This document shows, piece after piece, positions 1-7,202 of a stretch of 64,000 bases of DNA. Source of the stretch: Rathayibacter sp. SW19. Lineage in GTDB: Bacteria; Actinomycetota; Actinomycetes; Actinomycetales; Microbacteriaceae. The translations under genes were made by a program, and so were the position numbers. Each line of letters starts with the position of its first letter. The first letter of the stretch is position 1. A model generated the notes under the pieces. The model was not told where the DNA came from and made no database searches. It was given only the letters and a program-made list of their open reading frames with translations. The DNA lies in assembly GCF_030866825.1 (NCBI RefSeq), contig NZ_CP133020.1, positions 1,736,001 to 1,800,000 of the forward strand, given 5' to 3'.

Positions 1-383
1 AACCGACCGGATTGGCCGCGTATCTCGTGGCAGGCACGCTCGCCGAACAGGTGCTGATGTCGGGGCGTACGGTCGTCGTCGATGCCGTCAACGCTGTTGA
101 ACCCGCCCGGCTGCAATGGCGCGAACTAGCGGCGCGCGCCGATGTTGCGCTCCGTGTGATCGAGGTGGTGTGTTCAGACGAAGGACTGCATCGTCGCAGA
201 CTCGAGAAGCGCATCCAGCGCCTGCCGCAGCTGCAGGAGGAGTCTCGCCGCGCGGTCGAACAGAGCCTTGAGGACTATCAGGAGTGGAAGGGTGCTGCCG
301 CTTCGCTGCCGCGCATCACTCTGGACACCGTGGATCCGCTCGGGCAGAACGTGGCAGCGGCACTCGCCTTCCTCGACCGCTGA
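1..383 (+). CDS. P-loop kinase-like ATP-binding protein, 3' part only
   Basis: The reading frame is open from the left edge, so the true start and the Walker A motif lie outside the window. About 127 residues remain. The segment SGRTVVVDAVNAVEPAR followed by VIEVVCSDEGLHRRRLEKR resembles the middle and lid region of AAA_33/zeta-toxin-like small P-loop kinases, where a conserved Asp after a hydrophobic strand is followed by an Arg-rich lid. The substrate cannot be told. It ends nine bases before yaaA, so the two are probably cotranscribed. Family assignment is tentative because the nucleotide-binding motif is missing from view. Confidence 0.55.
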   Translation, partial: PTGLAAYLVAGTLAEQVLMSGRTVVVDAVNAVEPARLQWRELAARADVALRVIEVVCSDEGLHRRRLEKRIQRLPQLQEESRRAVEQSLEDYQEWKGAAASLPRITLDTVDPLGQNVAAALAFLDR

Positions 384-392
384 CGTGACGCG

Positions 393-1157
393 GTGCTGAT
401 CCTGCTCCCACCGTCCGAGACCAAGCGCGACGGTGGCACGGAGGGGTCCAAACTTGACTATCGGCAGTTGCGCTACGGTCAACTGAATCGTCTGCGCAGA
501 ACGACCGTGCGGGCGCTTCGTGAACTCGCTCGCGACAGGGAGGCGTCGATCGCGGCACTCTCGCTCGGACCGACCCAACACGGCGAGGTCGAGCACAACC
601 GGTCGGTCACCCGATCGCGCACCCGGCCCGCCGTCGATCGCTACACAGGCGTGTTGTTCGACGCACTCGATGCTCAGACGCTGCCCAGCGAAGCGCGCGC
701 CTACCTCGGGCGCAATGTCGTCGTGCATTCGGCGTTGCTCGGACCGGTCGGCGCGCTCGACGCCATCCCGGCATACCGGATGTCTCATGACTCGCGGCTG
801 CCCGGCATCCGGCTGAAGTCGCACTGGGCGGAATCGATCGCATCCGCGCTCGCAGCGGAGACCGGCCTGATTCTGGACGCGCGCAGCGAGGCGTATGCCC
901 GACTCGGGCCAGCACCACGACGCGCCACCGCGGCGTTCCTGCGCGTGGTCACCACAGACGGCACCGGGCGGCGGCGCGCGCTGAACCACTTCAATAAGCA
1001 CGCGAAGGGCGCTTTGGTGCGTGTTCTCGCGCAAGCCGGTGTCGAGTTCGAATCCGTCGAGCACCTGGTGGCATGTGCAGCGCAGCACGGCTTCCGGCTC
1101 GAACCCGGAGTCGGCAAGGGTCCGGGAGAGCTCGACGAGTTGTGCTTGATCGTGTGA
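393..1157 (+). CDS. yaaA: YaaA family protein (peroxide stress response, DUF328)
   Basis: A 254-residue protein starting at GTG with MLILLPPSETK, the conserved opening of the YaaA/DUF328 family. Other family blocks are a PAVDRYTGVLFDAL segment near residue 75 and an HFNKHAKGALVRVL segment near residue 200. YaaA limits intracellular iron and oxidative DNA damage in Escherichia coli, and family members bind DNA. Length matches the family (about 250 residues). It follows the kinase-like gene by nine bases. Family assignment is secure; the role in this organism is inferred. Confidence 0.85.
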   Translation: MLILLPPSETKRDGGTEGSKLDYRQLRYGQLNRLRRTTVRALRELARDREASIAALSLGPTQHGEVEHNRSVTRSRTRPAVDRYTGVLFDALDAQTLPSEARAYLGRNVVVHSALLGPVGALDAIPAYRMSHDSRLPGIRLKSHWAESIASALAAETGLILDARSEAYARLGPAPRRATAAFLRVVTTDGTGRRRALNHFNKHAKGALVRVLAQAGVEFESVEHLVACAAQHGFRLEPGVGKGPGELDELCLIV

Positions 1158-1601
1158 GACGGCTCGCCCCCAATTGCGGGGGTAATTCGGAACGCATCGT
1201 TTACCTAGCAGCGGCATCATGGGAAACTGAGCTAAGCTCAGAATAGTTCGGTCAATACTGAGCAGTTATTCGTCGTGCGGAGTGAGCGGAGGACATCCGA
1301 GCTGAAACCGGGGCCGGTGTGACTCCAGAGGTCATGCGTCAGTGCCCCACGTTTGTCGGACCGGCGTGATCGCGTTCCCAGACTGCATCCCCTATGCGGC
1401 TGAGTGCGATCGCCCGATTGTGTGACACCTGTCGTCTATTGCCTGCGGTCGGGCACGTGCAATGACGATTGTCACTCAAGCGTCGGCGCGATCGCCAGGT
1501 GAGCGGCCGCCGGTCCGACCTCTCGCGAAGCGACGCTGCCACAACACACTTTCCGCATGTGACCGGATGGTCGCGGCGGACACCATGCAGCGAGGCCGGG
1601 C
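1158..1601. other. 444-base gap between convergent genes with a perfect palindrome
   Basis: This gap lies between the stops of yaaA (+) and ogt (-), where promoters are not expected. It holds a perfect 15-base palindrome CTGAGCT-A-AGCTCAG at 1227-1241 and another CTGAGC half at 1258-1263. No convincing coding sequence, tRNA or known small RNA was recognised. The short frames here lack codon bias and recognisable families. It may hold an unannotated small RNA or an eroded gene. Confidence 0.4.
1168..1183 (+). terminator. Possible terminator hairpin after yaaA
   Basis: CCCCC and GGGGG arms separated by six bases start about ten bases past the yaaA stop and are followed by a short A/T stretch (taatt). 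The stem is short and the T-tract poor, so it is a weak intrinsic terminator at best. Confidence 0.4.
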
Positions 1602-2099
1602 TCAAGCGGCGAGCGTGATGGCCTCATGCTCGAGCAGCCAGAGTTTGGTCGGGATGCCCTCTCCTCCGGTGTAGCCGACGACGCGCCCGGTCGAGGACAA
1701 GACGCGGTGGCAGCCGATGATGATCGGCAGCGGATTGGCCGCGACCGCGCCGCCGATGGCCCGACACGCCTCGGGTCTGCCGATATCAATGCCCAGTTCT
1801 CGATAGGAGGTGCGCTCTCCCCACCGCAAGGCGGCGATTCTCTGCCAGACCAGCCTCTGGAAAGGGGTGCCGGCATACGCCAACGGGATGGTGAATGACC
1901 GCCGCGTGCATTCGAAGTAGCCGTCAAGTTGTCGGTGCGCGCGCTCCAGAACGCGCGAGCTTCGCTCTGGTCTGTCGTCGTGAGGCAGCACTCCACCGCG
2001 CGCAATGGTGAGTGAGTTCAGTCGGGCGCCGTCGCTGGTCAGTTCGAGCCGACCGATCGGGCTTTCGATGCGGACGATGTGGTCGAATGTTTCGGTCAT
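1602..2099 (-). CDS. ogt: Methylated-DNA-protein-cysteine methyltransferase
   Basis: A 165-residue suicide DNA-repair protein that transfers the alkyl group from O6-alkylguanine to its own cysteine. The C-terminal domain runs from about residue 78 (GTPFQRLVWQRIAAL) through NPLPIIIGCHRV, with acceptor Cys130, and the downstream Gly-rich GYTGGEG. The usual Pro before the acceptor Cys is Gly here. The frame extends further upstream, but ATG at 2099 is preferred because it starts the family-typical sequence and has a -10-like TACCGT six bases upstream, consistent with a leaderless mRNA. Confidence 0.85.
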   Translation of the reverse strand: MTETFDHIVRIESPIGRLELTSDGARLNSLTIARGGVLPHDDRPERSSRVLERAHRQLDGYFECTRRSFTIPLAYAGTPFQRLVWQRIAALRWGERTSYRELGIDIGRPEACRAIGGAVAANPLPIIIGCHRVLSSTGRVVGYTGGEGIPTKLWLLEHEAITLAA

Positions 2100-2105
2100 G
2101 CTGCG

Positions 2106-2111
2106 ACGGTA
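2106..2111 (-). promoter_or_regulatory. -10 box of leaderless ogt promoter
   Basis: Reading on the minus strand, TACCGT is followed by six bases and then the ogt ATG. The spacing puts transcription start at the start codon. No clear -35 box. Confidence 0.4.
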
Positions 2112-2266
2112 TCGGGGCGGATCGAACACCGCTCGCCGACCGTGCTTGTTGGGGGAGAACCAGCGCGGCCAGCTTGCTGTGGAGGGCAAGTCGAACCCCG
2201 GGTTCCAGCGTCGCGCGCGCTCCAGCCGTCCGAAACCGCAGAGGCGAGCCCGGGTGAGCCGACCGA

Positions 2267-2272
2267 TAGCCT
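2267..2272 (+). promoter_or_regulatory. -10 box of leaderless aldo/keto reductase promoter
   Basis: TAGCCT followed by six bases and the ATG at 2279. There is no purine-rich ribosome binding site before this start, which supports a leaderless transcript. Confidence 0.4.
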
Positions 2273-2278
2273 TGACGC

Positions 2279-3244
2279 ATGGCAGAAATCGAGTACCGAA
2301 ACCTCGGCTCATCCGGCCTGGTGGTTTCCACGATCGGAATCGGCTGCAATAACTTCGGCCGAAGCGGTACGGCGTCAGAAACTCAGCAGGGAACGAACGC
2401 GGTCATCGACGCGGCGATCGATGCGGGCGTGACACTGTTCGACACGGCAGACATCTACGGGGCCGAGCGCGGGCTGTCTGAGACGTTGATGGGCAACGCG
2501 TTGAAGGGCAAGCGCGAACGAATCGTGCTCGCCACGAAATTCGGCATGGACATGCAGGGTGCGAACGGCCCGGATTGGGGTGCGCGCGGTTCGCGGCGCT
2601 ACATCCGACGTGCGGTCGAGGCATCGCTACAACGGTTGCAGACCGACTGGATCGATTTGTACCAATTGCATCAGCCCGACCCGAGTACGCCGATCGAGGA
2701 GACGATTGCCACGCTCGACGACCTGATCCGCGAGGGGAAAGTGCGTTACATCGGACATTCCAATCTCACGGGCTGGCAGATTGCGGAGGCCGAATTCACC
2801 GCGCGCCTCGGTGGGCATCCGCGTTTCGTGTCTGCACAGAATGAATACAGCCTCTTAGCGCGGGACGCCGAACGCGACGTGCTGCCCGCTGTCAACCAGT
2901 ATGGGCTCGGCTTTCTGCCGTTCTTTCCGCTCTACAACGGATTGTTCACCGGAAAATTCTCACGGTCGGGTGGGCCCGTGGATAGCAGGATCATGATGAT
3001 CCGCAAGCATCTCGCCGACAACGCCCCGTGGGACACGATCGAGCGCTATCAGCAATTCTGCCAGGCCCACGAGGTCAGCATGCTCGAGGCGACGTTCGGG
3101 TGGCTGCTTGCGCAGCCCGGGCTCACGAGTGTGATCGCAGGTGCGACGAAACCGGAGCAGATCGTACAGAATGCGCAGGCGGCGACCGCGTGGCATCCGA
3201 CGATCGAGGACATTGCTGAGATTTCGGCACTGTTCACCGACTGA
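2279..3244 (+). CDS. Aldo/keto reductase family oxidoreductase
   Basis: A 321-residue cytoplasmic NADPH-dependent reductase of the AKR superfamily with a TIM-barrel fold. The catalytic tetrad is visible: Asp55 and Tyr60 in FDTADIYG, Lys87 in LATKFG and His131 in LYQLHQPD. The C-terminal SVIAGATKPEQI segment matches the cofactor phosphate-binding region. Length is normal. Sequence resembles the group that includes YghZ-like and aryl-alcohol reductases, but the substrate cannot be read from sequence. It is a single-gene unit between ogt and a hypothetical membrane protein. Confidence 0.88.
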   Translation: MAEIEYRNLGSSGLVVSTIGIGCNNFGRSGTASETQQGTNAVIDAAIDAGVTLFDTADIYGAERGLSETLMGNALKGKRERIVLATKFGMDMQGANGPDWGARGSRRYIRRAVEASLQRLQTDWIDLYQLHQPDPSTPIEETIATLDDLIREGKVRYIGHSNLTGWQIAEAEFTARLGGHPRFVSAQNEYSLLARDAERDVLPAVNQYGLGFLPFFPLYNGLFTGKFSRSGGPVDSRIMMIRKHLADNAPWDTIERYQQFCQAHEVSMLEATFGWLLAQPGLTSVIAGATKPEQIVQNAQAATAWHPTIEDIAEISALFTD

Positions 3245-3283
3245 GCGGATCCGAGCAGCGGCCGACGGCCGGCGGCACAGCCA

Positions 3284-3289
3284 TAAACT
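3284..3289 (+). promoter_or_regulatory. -10 box of leaderless promoter
   Basis: TAAACT six bases before the GTG at 3296, with no ribosome binding site between them. This supports that GTG as the start. Confidence 0.45.
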
Positions 3290-3295
3290 GCTTAC

Positions 3296-4093
3296 GTGAG
3301 CATGTTGGATGTCGTTGCGCTGGTCGTTGCGTTGGTCGCCGTTGGAATTGCCGTGGTCGCAGCGGTACGCGCCCGCTCGGCAGAAGAGAAGGCTGGGATC
3401 GCGGCCGCTGCGGCGGCGCGTGCCGGCGAACGCGCCGAGGTCGCGTTGAGCGACGCGGTTCAAGCCGTCGAGCGTGCCGGTGACGCCCGCAGCGACGCCG
3501 CGACAGCGCTGGATCAGGCCACCCAAGCCCGGCAGAGCATCGTGCAGGCACAGGCGAACGCTGCGGCTGCCCAGGAGGATGCCGAGAAGGCACGGGCTGA
3601 TGCCGACCGTGCGCGGCTCGACGCAGACACGGCCACCGGTGCGCTCGCCCAGGTTCAGCGCTCGATCGGGACCGACGGCGTTGACGGCCCCGGTGCGTAC
3701 CCAGACGCGAGCCCAGATGCCAGCCCAGGCGCGGGCCCGGGAGCAGGCGCGGGCGAGCGAGGCGGACGCGGTGCGCTCCGCGCGGAATTGCCGCAGGCAT
3801 CCGCTGTGCAGGATCCTGTCGCCTGGCAGCTGGAGCAGGTCAAGCCCGCGAGCTGGTTGATGCGCAACATCGGCTCGGCTAGCGCGCATTCTGCGCTCTT
3901 GACCGACGCCACCCAACCGCCGAAGTACGTGCGGCCAGATGAGGTGATTCCACGCGATGTGCCGCCGGGAGATCACCTGCAATTCCGCGTGCTGGCCTCG
4001 CGTGGCGGACCTCCGCCCCGTGTGCGCGTGATCTGGCGTGAAGACGGGGTTGCCGGACCGAAATCGTTCGACGCAACGCTGCTTGGCGAATGA
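3296..4093 (+). CDS. Hypothetical membrane-anchored coiled-coil protein
   Basis: A 265-residue protein I do not recognise. Residues 4-26 form a single hydrophobic segment, followed by about 100 residues rich in Ala, Glu, Arg and Asp with heptad character, which suggests a long coiled coil. A short Pro/Asp/Ala/Gly-rich linker follows (near residues 135-155), then a more globular tail containing a RVRVIWREDG segment. The layout suggests a membrane-tethered scaffold or a phage-shock-like accessory protein, but no function is assigned. The GTG start has a -10-like box six bases upstream. Confidence 0.6.
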   Translation: MSMLDVVALVVALVAVGIAVVAAVRARSAEEKAGIAAAAAARAGERAEVALSDAVQAVERAGDARSDAATALDQATQARQSIVQAQANAAAAQEDAEKARADADRARLDADTATGALAQVQRSIGTDGVDGPGAYPDASPDASPGAGPGAGAGERGGRGALRAELPQASAVQDPVAWQLEQVKPASWLMRNIGSASAHSALLTDATQPPKYVRPDEVIPRDVPPGDHLQFRVLASRGGPPPRVRVIWREDGVAGPKSFDATLLGE

Positions 4094-4167
4094 GGAGGGC
4101 GTAGCCTCGAGACGATCGGTCATCACGGCACCAGGTGCGCGCCGTCACACCGCGAACGGGCGGATGC

Positions 4168-4240
4168 GCGAACACGCGAACACGCGAATCCGGCGACTAA
4201 GCGAACACGCGAACGCGCGAACACGCGAACAAGCGAACAA
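4168..4240 (+). repeat. 8-base tandem repeat (GCGAACAC unit) before hemerythrin-like gene
   Basis: Eight copies of GCGAACAC or one- to two-base variants lie at 4168-4191 and 4201-4240, split by nine bases. A purine-only run of GAA and GGA triplets follows up to the ATG at 4264 and serves as an extended ribosome binding site. The repeat lies in the leader rather than in a coding region, so an 8-base unit could change in number without frameshifting a gene. Confidence 0.8.
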
Positions 4241-4263
4241 AGAAGAAGAAGGAAGAAGAAGAG

Positions 4264-4734
4264 ATGGCAGCGGCAACACTGGGCAGCGCGTTGGAACGCG
4301 AGCACCGTGATATCGATGGCGGAATCGAGGCGTTTACGGCCGGCCTCGCCGTCGGCAGCACCGACACGGAGCCGTTGACCCGCGCAATGACCGGGCTGCG
4401 GCGCCATATCTACCTGGAGGAGGAGTTCCTGTTCCCTCCGTTGCGGGAACACGGCATGATGATGCCGATCTTCGTCATGCTGCGCGAGCACGGCGAACTG
4501 TGGGCGACGATGGATTCGGTGGAAGCACTGATCGCGGCCGACTCCGATGACGAGGCGGTGTTGGCCGCCTGCCAGGGTTTGCTGGCCCAGTTGGATGCGC
4601 ACAACTCCAAAGAGGAGCCGATCATCTATACGCAAGCCGACACGGTGCTCTCCCAGGAGGCCAGCGCTGAGCTGAGTGCGTTCCTGAGCGCGGGACGGAT
4701 GCCGGAGGGTTGGGTCTGCGCCAAGGCTGCCTGA
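4264..4734 (+). CDS. Hemerythrin-like HHE cation-binding domain protein
   Basis: A 156-residue four-helix-bundle protein with a hemerythrin/HHE pattern: His14 in REHRDID, His48 and Glu52-54 in RRHIYLEEEFLFP, His63, His76 in LREHGELW, and His113 with Glu117 in DAHNSKEEPIIY. These residues can form a di-iron site binding oxygen or nitric oxide; YtfE/ScdA-type relatives act in iron-centre repair. The start is supported by the purine-rich stretch directly upstream. The unusual 8-base repeat leader could influence expression. The ligand is unknown. Confidence 0.82.
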   Translation: MAAATLGSALEREHRDIDGGIEAFTAGLAVGSTDTEPLTRAMTGLRRHIYLEEEFLFPPLREHGMMMPIFVMLREHGELWATMDSVEALIAADSDDEAVLAACQGLLAQLDAHNSKEEPIIYTQADTVLSQEASAELSAFLSAGRMPEGWVCAKAA

Positions 4735-4752
4735 CCGAAGTTCTGCTTGCGG

Positions 4753-4770
4753 AGTGAGCGCACACTCACT
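4753..4770. promoter_or_regulatory. Candidate TetR operator (AGTGAG-N6-CTCACT)
   Basis: A perfect 6+6 inverted repeat ends right next to the -10-like TAGAAT at 4771-4776, so a bound dimer would block RNA polymerase at the promoter of the tetR-ABC operon. This is the expected geometry for autorepression by the adjacent TetR protein. The assignment is inferred from position and symmetry. Confidence 0.6.
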
Positions 4771-4776
4771 TAGAAT
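4771..4776 (+). promoter_or_regulatory. -10 box of tetR-ABC exporter operon
   Basis: TAGAAT lies six bases before the GTG at 4783 and three before an alternative GTG at 4780. The common 6-7 base spacing in this window favours 4783 as a leaderless start. Confidence 0.5.
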
Positions 4777-4782
4777 TCTGTG

Positions 4783-5478
4783 GTGGAAACCACAACACGC
4801 CGTGCAAGCCCGATGCCGGTCGAAGACCGTCAATCGATGATCGTCGACGCAGTCATCCCGCTACTGCTCGAACATGGTGCGAATATCACTTCTCGCCAGA
4901 TCGCGGAGGAAGCCGGGATCGCGGAGGGCACGATCTTCAGGGCGTTCGGTGACAAAGAAACCCTGATCAGGGCGGCCGTGGAGAAGTACTTCGATCCGCA
5001 GCCGATGCGTGCGCAGCTTGCGCACATTTCGCCGCAGGATCCGCTCAGGGACAAGATCAAGGCTGCCATCGGCATTCTGCAGGCGCGTTTCAGCGGCGTG
5101 CTCGCCATGATGTCCGCACTCGGCCACAACGAGCGGCCCGAGTTCGCGCGCGACAAGTCTCGAAGCAATTATGCCGGTATCGTAGCTGGGCTGGTTCAAC
5201 CCGAGCTCGATCGGCTGAACCTGCCGGCGGATCGCATCGGAGCGCTGCTGCGCCTTGTCGCGTTCTCCACGTCGATCCCTCAATTCAATGAGTCTGTCGG
5301 ATTCACGCTCGACGAGCTCACCGATATCGTGCTCTACGGCATCGTCGGAGATGCGCCACCTGATGCGCCAAACTCGACGGATGCTGCGAGCTCGACGGAT
5401 GCTGCAGATCCGGCGGATGCCGCGCATCCGACCACCACACGCCATCAGACCACGAACGAGGACGACACATGCTTCTGA
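4783..5478 (+). CDS. TetR family transcriptional repressor of ABC exporter operon
   Basis: A 231-residue regulator with an N-terminal helix-turn-helix: ITSRQIAEEAGIAEGTIFRAFG, seen as ITSRQIAEEAG followed by AEGTIFRAFGDK. The remaining helical domain should bind the inducing ligand. The C-terminus ends in a low-complexity Asp/Ala/Thr/Pro tail encoded by three 18-base tandem units at 5371-5424. The gene overlaps the exporter gene by ten bases and has a palindromic operator over its own promoter, so it most likely represses itself and the exporter until a transported compound binds. GTG at 4780 is an alternative start one codon upstream. Confidence 0.85.
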   Translation: METTTRRASPMPVEDRQSMIVDAVIPLLLEHGANITSRQIAEEAGIAEGTIFRAFGDKETLIRAAVEKYFDPQPMRAQLAHISPQDPLRDKIKAAIGILQARFSGVLAMMSALGHNERPEFARDKSRSNYAGIVAGLVQPELDRLNLPADRIGALLRLVAFSTSIPQFNESVGFTLDELTDIVLYGIVGDAPPDAPNSTDAASSTDAADPADAAHPTTTRHQTTNEDDTCF

Positions 5479-7202
5479 AGCTTCTTAGGCGCTACCTTCG
5501 ACCGCATTGGCGATTGTTGCTCGCGGTCGTCATCTTCCAACTCGCGCAATCCATCGCATCGTTGTATCTGCCGACATTGAACGCAGACATCATCGACAAT
5601 GGTGTCATCAAGGGTGATACCGGTTACATCCTGCAGCTCGGCGGGGTGATGCTGCTCATCACGCTTGCTCAGGTCGCCTGTGCGGTCGCCGCCGTGTACT
5701 TCGGCGCGAAGGCGGCGATGGGCGTCGGCCGCGATCTGCGCAGCGCGGTGTTCAACCGGGTCGGAGAGTTCTCAGAACGCGAGGTGACACACTTCGGCGC
5801 ACCGTCGCTGATCACCCGCAACACGAACGATGTGCAACAGGTGCAGATGCTCGTGCTGATGACCTGTACGCTGCTCGTCTCGGCTCCGATCCTGTGTATC
5901 GGCGGCATCATCATGGCCATGAACCAGGATCTCGAGTTGTCCTGGCTGATCGCCGTCAGCGTTCCCGTTCTGTTGATCGCCGTCATCCTGATCATCTGGC
6001 GCATGGTGCCCCAATTCCGCCGGATGCAGAAGCGCATCGACGCGGTCAACCGGGTGCTGCGCGAACAGCTCACCGGCATCCGCGTGATTCGCGCGTTCGT
6101 GCGTGAAGACATCGAGACGAAGCGGTTCGCGAAGGCGAACGCCGACGTCACGGAGACCGCCCTGAAGGCGGGCAGGCTTTTCGCGCTGATGTTTCCGACC
6201 GTCATGTTCGTGCTGAACGTCTCGAGCGTCGCGGTGATCTGGTTCGGAGCGTTCCGGATCGAGGACGGCTCCATGCAGGTCGGAACCTTGACGGCCTTCC
6301 TCAGCTACCTGATGCAGATTCTGATGGCTGTGATGATGGCCACCTTCATGTTCGTGATGGTTCCCCGTGCGGCCGTCTGTGCAGACAGGATCAGCGAAGT
6401 GCTGAACACCCAGTCAACGGTGCGCCCACCTGCCAAGCCCGTTCAGACACTGTCGGAGCACGGGTCGATCGAACTGTTCGAAGTCGGGTTCGCCTATCCC
6501 GGTGCAGAGCAGCCGGTTTTGAGCGAGATCAACTTCCGTGTCGAGCCGGGCTCGACGACGGCCATCATCGGCAGCACCGGCAGCGGTAAGACAACGCTGA
6601 TCAATCTCCTGCCCAGATTGTTCGATGCGACAAGCGGATCCGTGCTCGTCGACGGAGTCGATGTCGCCGAACTGGATCCTGACCTGCTCTGGTCGCGCAT
6701 CGGTCTCGTGCCGCAGAAGCCGTATTTGTTCTCGGGCACCGTGGCGTCCAACCTGCGCTATGGCAAGACCGATGCGAGCGACGAGGAGTTGTGGCGTGCC
6801 CTTGAGATTGCGCAGGCGAACGATTTCGTTCGGCAGATGGATGGCGGCCTGGACGCAGAGATCGCCCAGGGCGGCACCAACGTTTCCGGTGGGCAGCGTC
6901 AGCGCCTCGCGATCGCGCGAGCCCTGGTCAAGCGACCGGAACTCTACATCTTCGATGATTCGTTCTCGGCGCTCGATTTGGCGACGGATGCCCGATTGCG
7001 GCGTGCTCTCCGGCGAAACGAAAGCGACGCGACCTTCGTGATCGTCGCCCAGCGCGTGTCGACCATCATCGATGCCGACCAGATCCTCGTCGTCGAAGAC
7101 GGCCGCATCGTTGCGCAGGGAACCCATGAGGAGCTCGTCGCGAGTTCGAAGACCTACGCCGAGATAGTTTCATCGCAGCTGACAGCCGAGGAGGCAGCAT
7201 GA
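5469..7202 (+). CDS. ABC exporter subunit with degenerate ATP site (TM287-like)
   Basis: A 577-residue half-transporter with six membrane helices then an ATPase domain, placed in the cytoplasmic membrane and expected to export drugs, lipids or peptides. Walker A is complete (Lys374) and the signature VSGGQ (472-476) is canonical. The catalytic Glu after Walker B is Asp (Asp497 in FDDSFSALD), and the switch His is Gln (Gln528 in IVAQRVSTI). In heterodimeric exporters this marks the subunit that supplies the non-hydrolysing site. It overlaps tetR by ten bases and its partner gene by four (ATGA), consistent with coupled 1:1 synthesis. The substrate is unknown. Confidence 0.9.
   Translation: MLLKLLRRYLRPHWRLLLAVVIFQLAQSIASLYLPTLNADIIDNGVIKGDTGYILQLGGVMLLITLAQVACAVAAVYFGAKAAMGVGRDLRSAVFNRVGEFSEREVTHFGAPSLITRNTNDVQQVQMLVLMTCTLLVSAPILCIGGIIMAMNQDLELSWLIAVSVPVLLIAVILIIWRMVPQFRRMQKRIDAVNRVLREQLTGIRVIRAFVREDIETKRFAKANADVTETALKAGRLFALMFPTVMFVLNVSSVAVIWFGAFRIEDGSMQVGTLTAFLSYLMQILMAVMMATFMFVMVPRAAVCADRISEVLNTQSTVRPPAKPVQTLSEHGSIELFEVGFAYPGAEQPVLSEINFRVEPGSTTAIIGSTGSGKTTLINLLPRLFDATSGSVLVDGVDVAELDPDLLWSRIGLVPQKPYLFSGTVASNLRYGKTDASDEELWRALEIAQANDFVRQMDGGLDAEIAQGGTNVSGGQRQRLAIARALVKRPELYIFDDSFSALDLATDARLRRALRRNESDATFVIVAQRVSTIIDADQILVVEDGRIVAQGTHEELVASSKTYAEIVSSQLTAEEAA

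Noticed and set aside
174..1220. Long open frame on the minus strand opposite yaaA
   Set aside because: It is the antisense shadow of the kinase-like and yaaA genes, with Arg/Cys-rich translation and no family similarity.
1240..1360. Possible SRP RNA or 6C small RNA in the yaaA-ogt gap
   Set aside because: The conserved SRP apical loop and the C-rich loops of 6C RNA are absent.
2960..4126. 388-codon minus-strand frame opposite the aldo/keto reductase end and coiled-coil gene
   Set aside because: The plus-strand genes have recognisable motifs or a sensible membrane/coiled-coil layout; the minus translation is Arg/Cys/His-rich noise.
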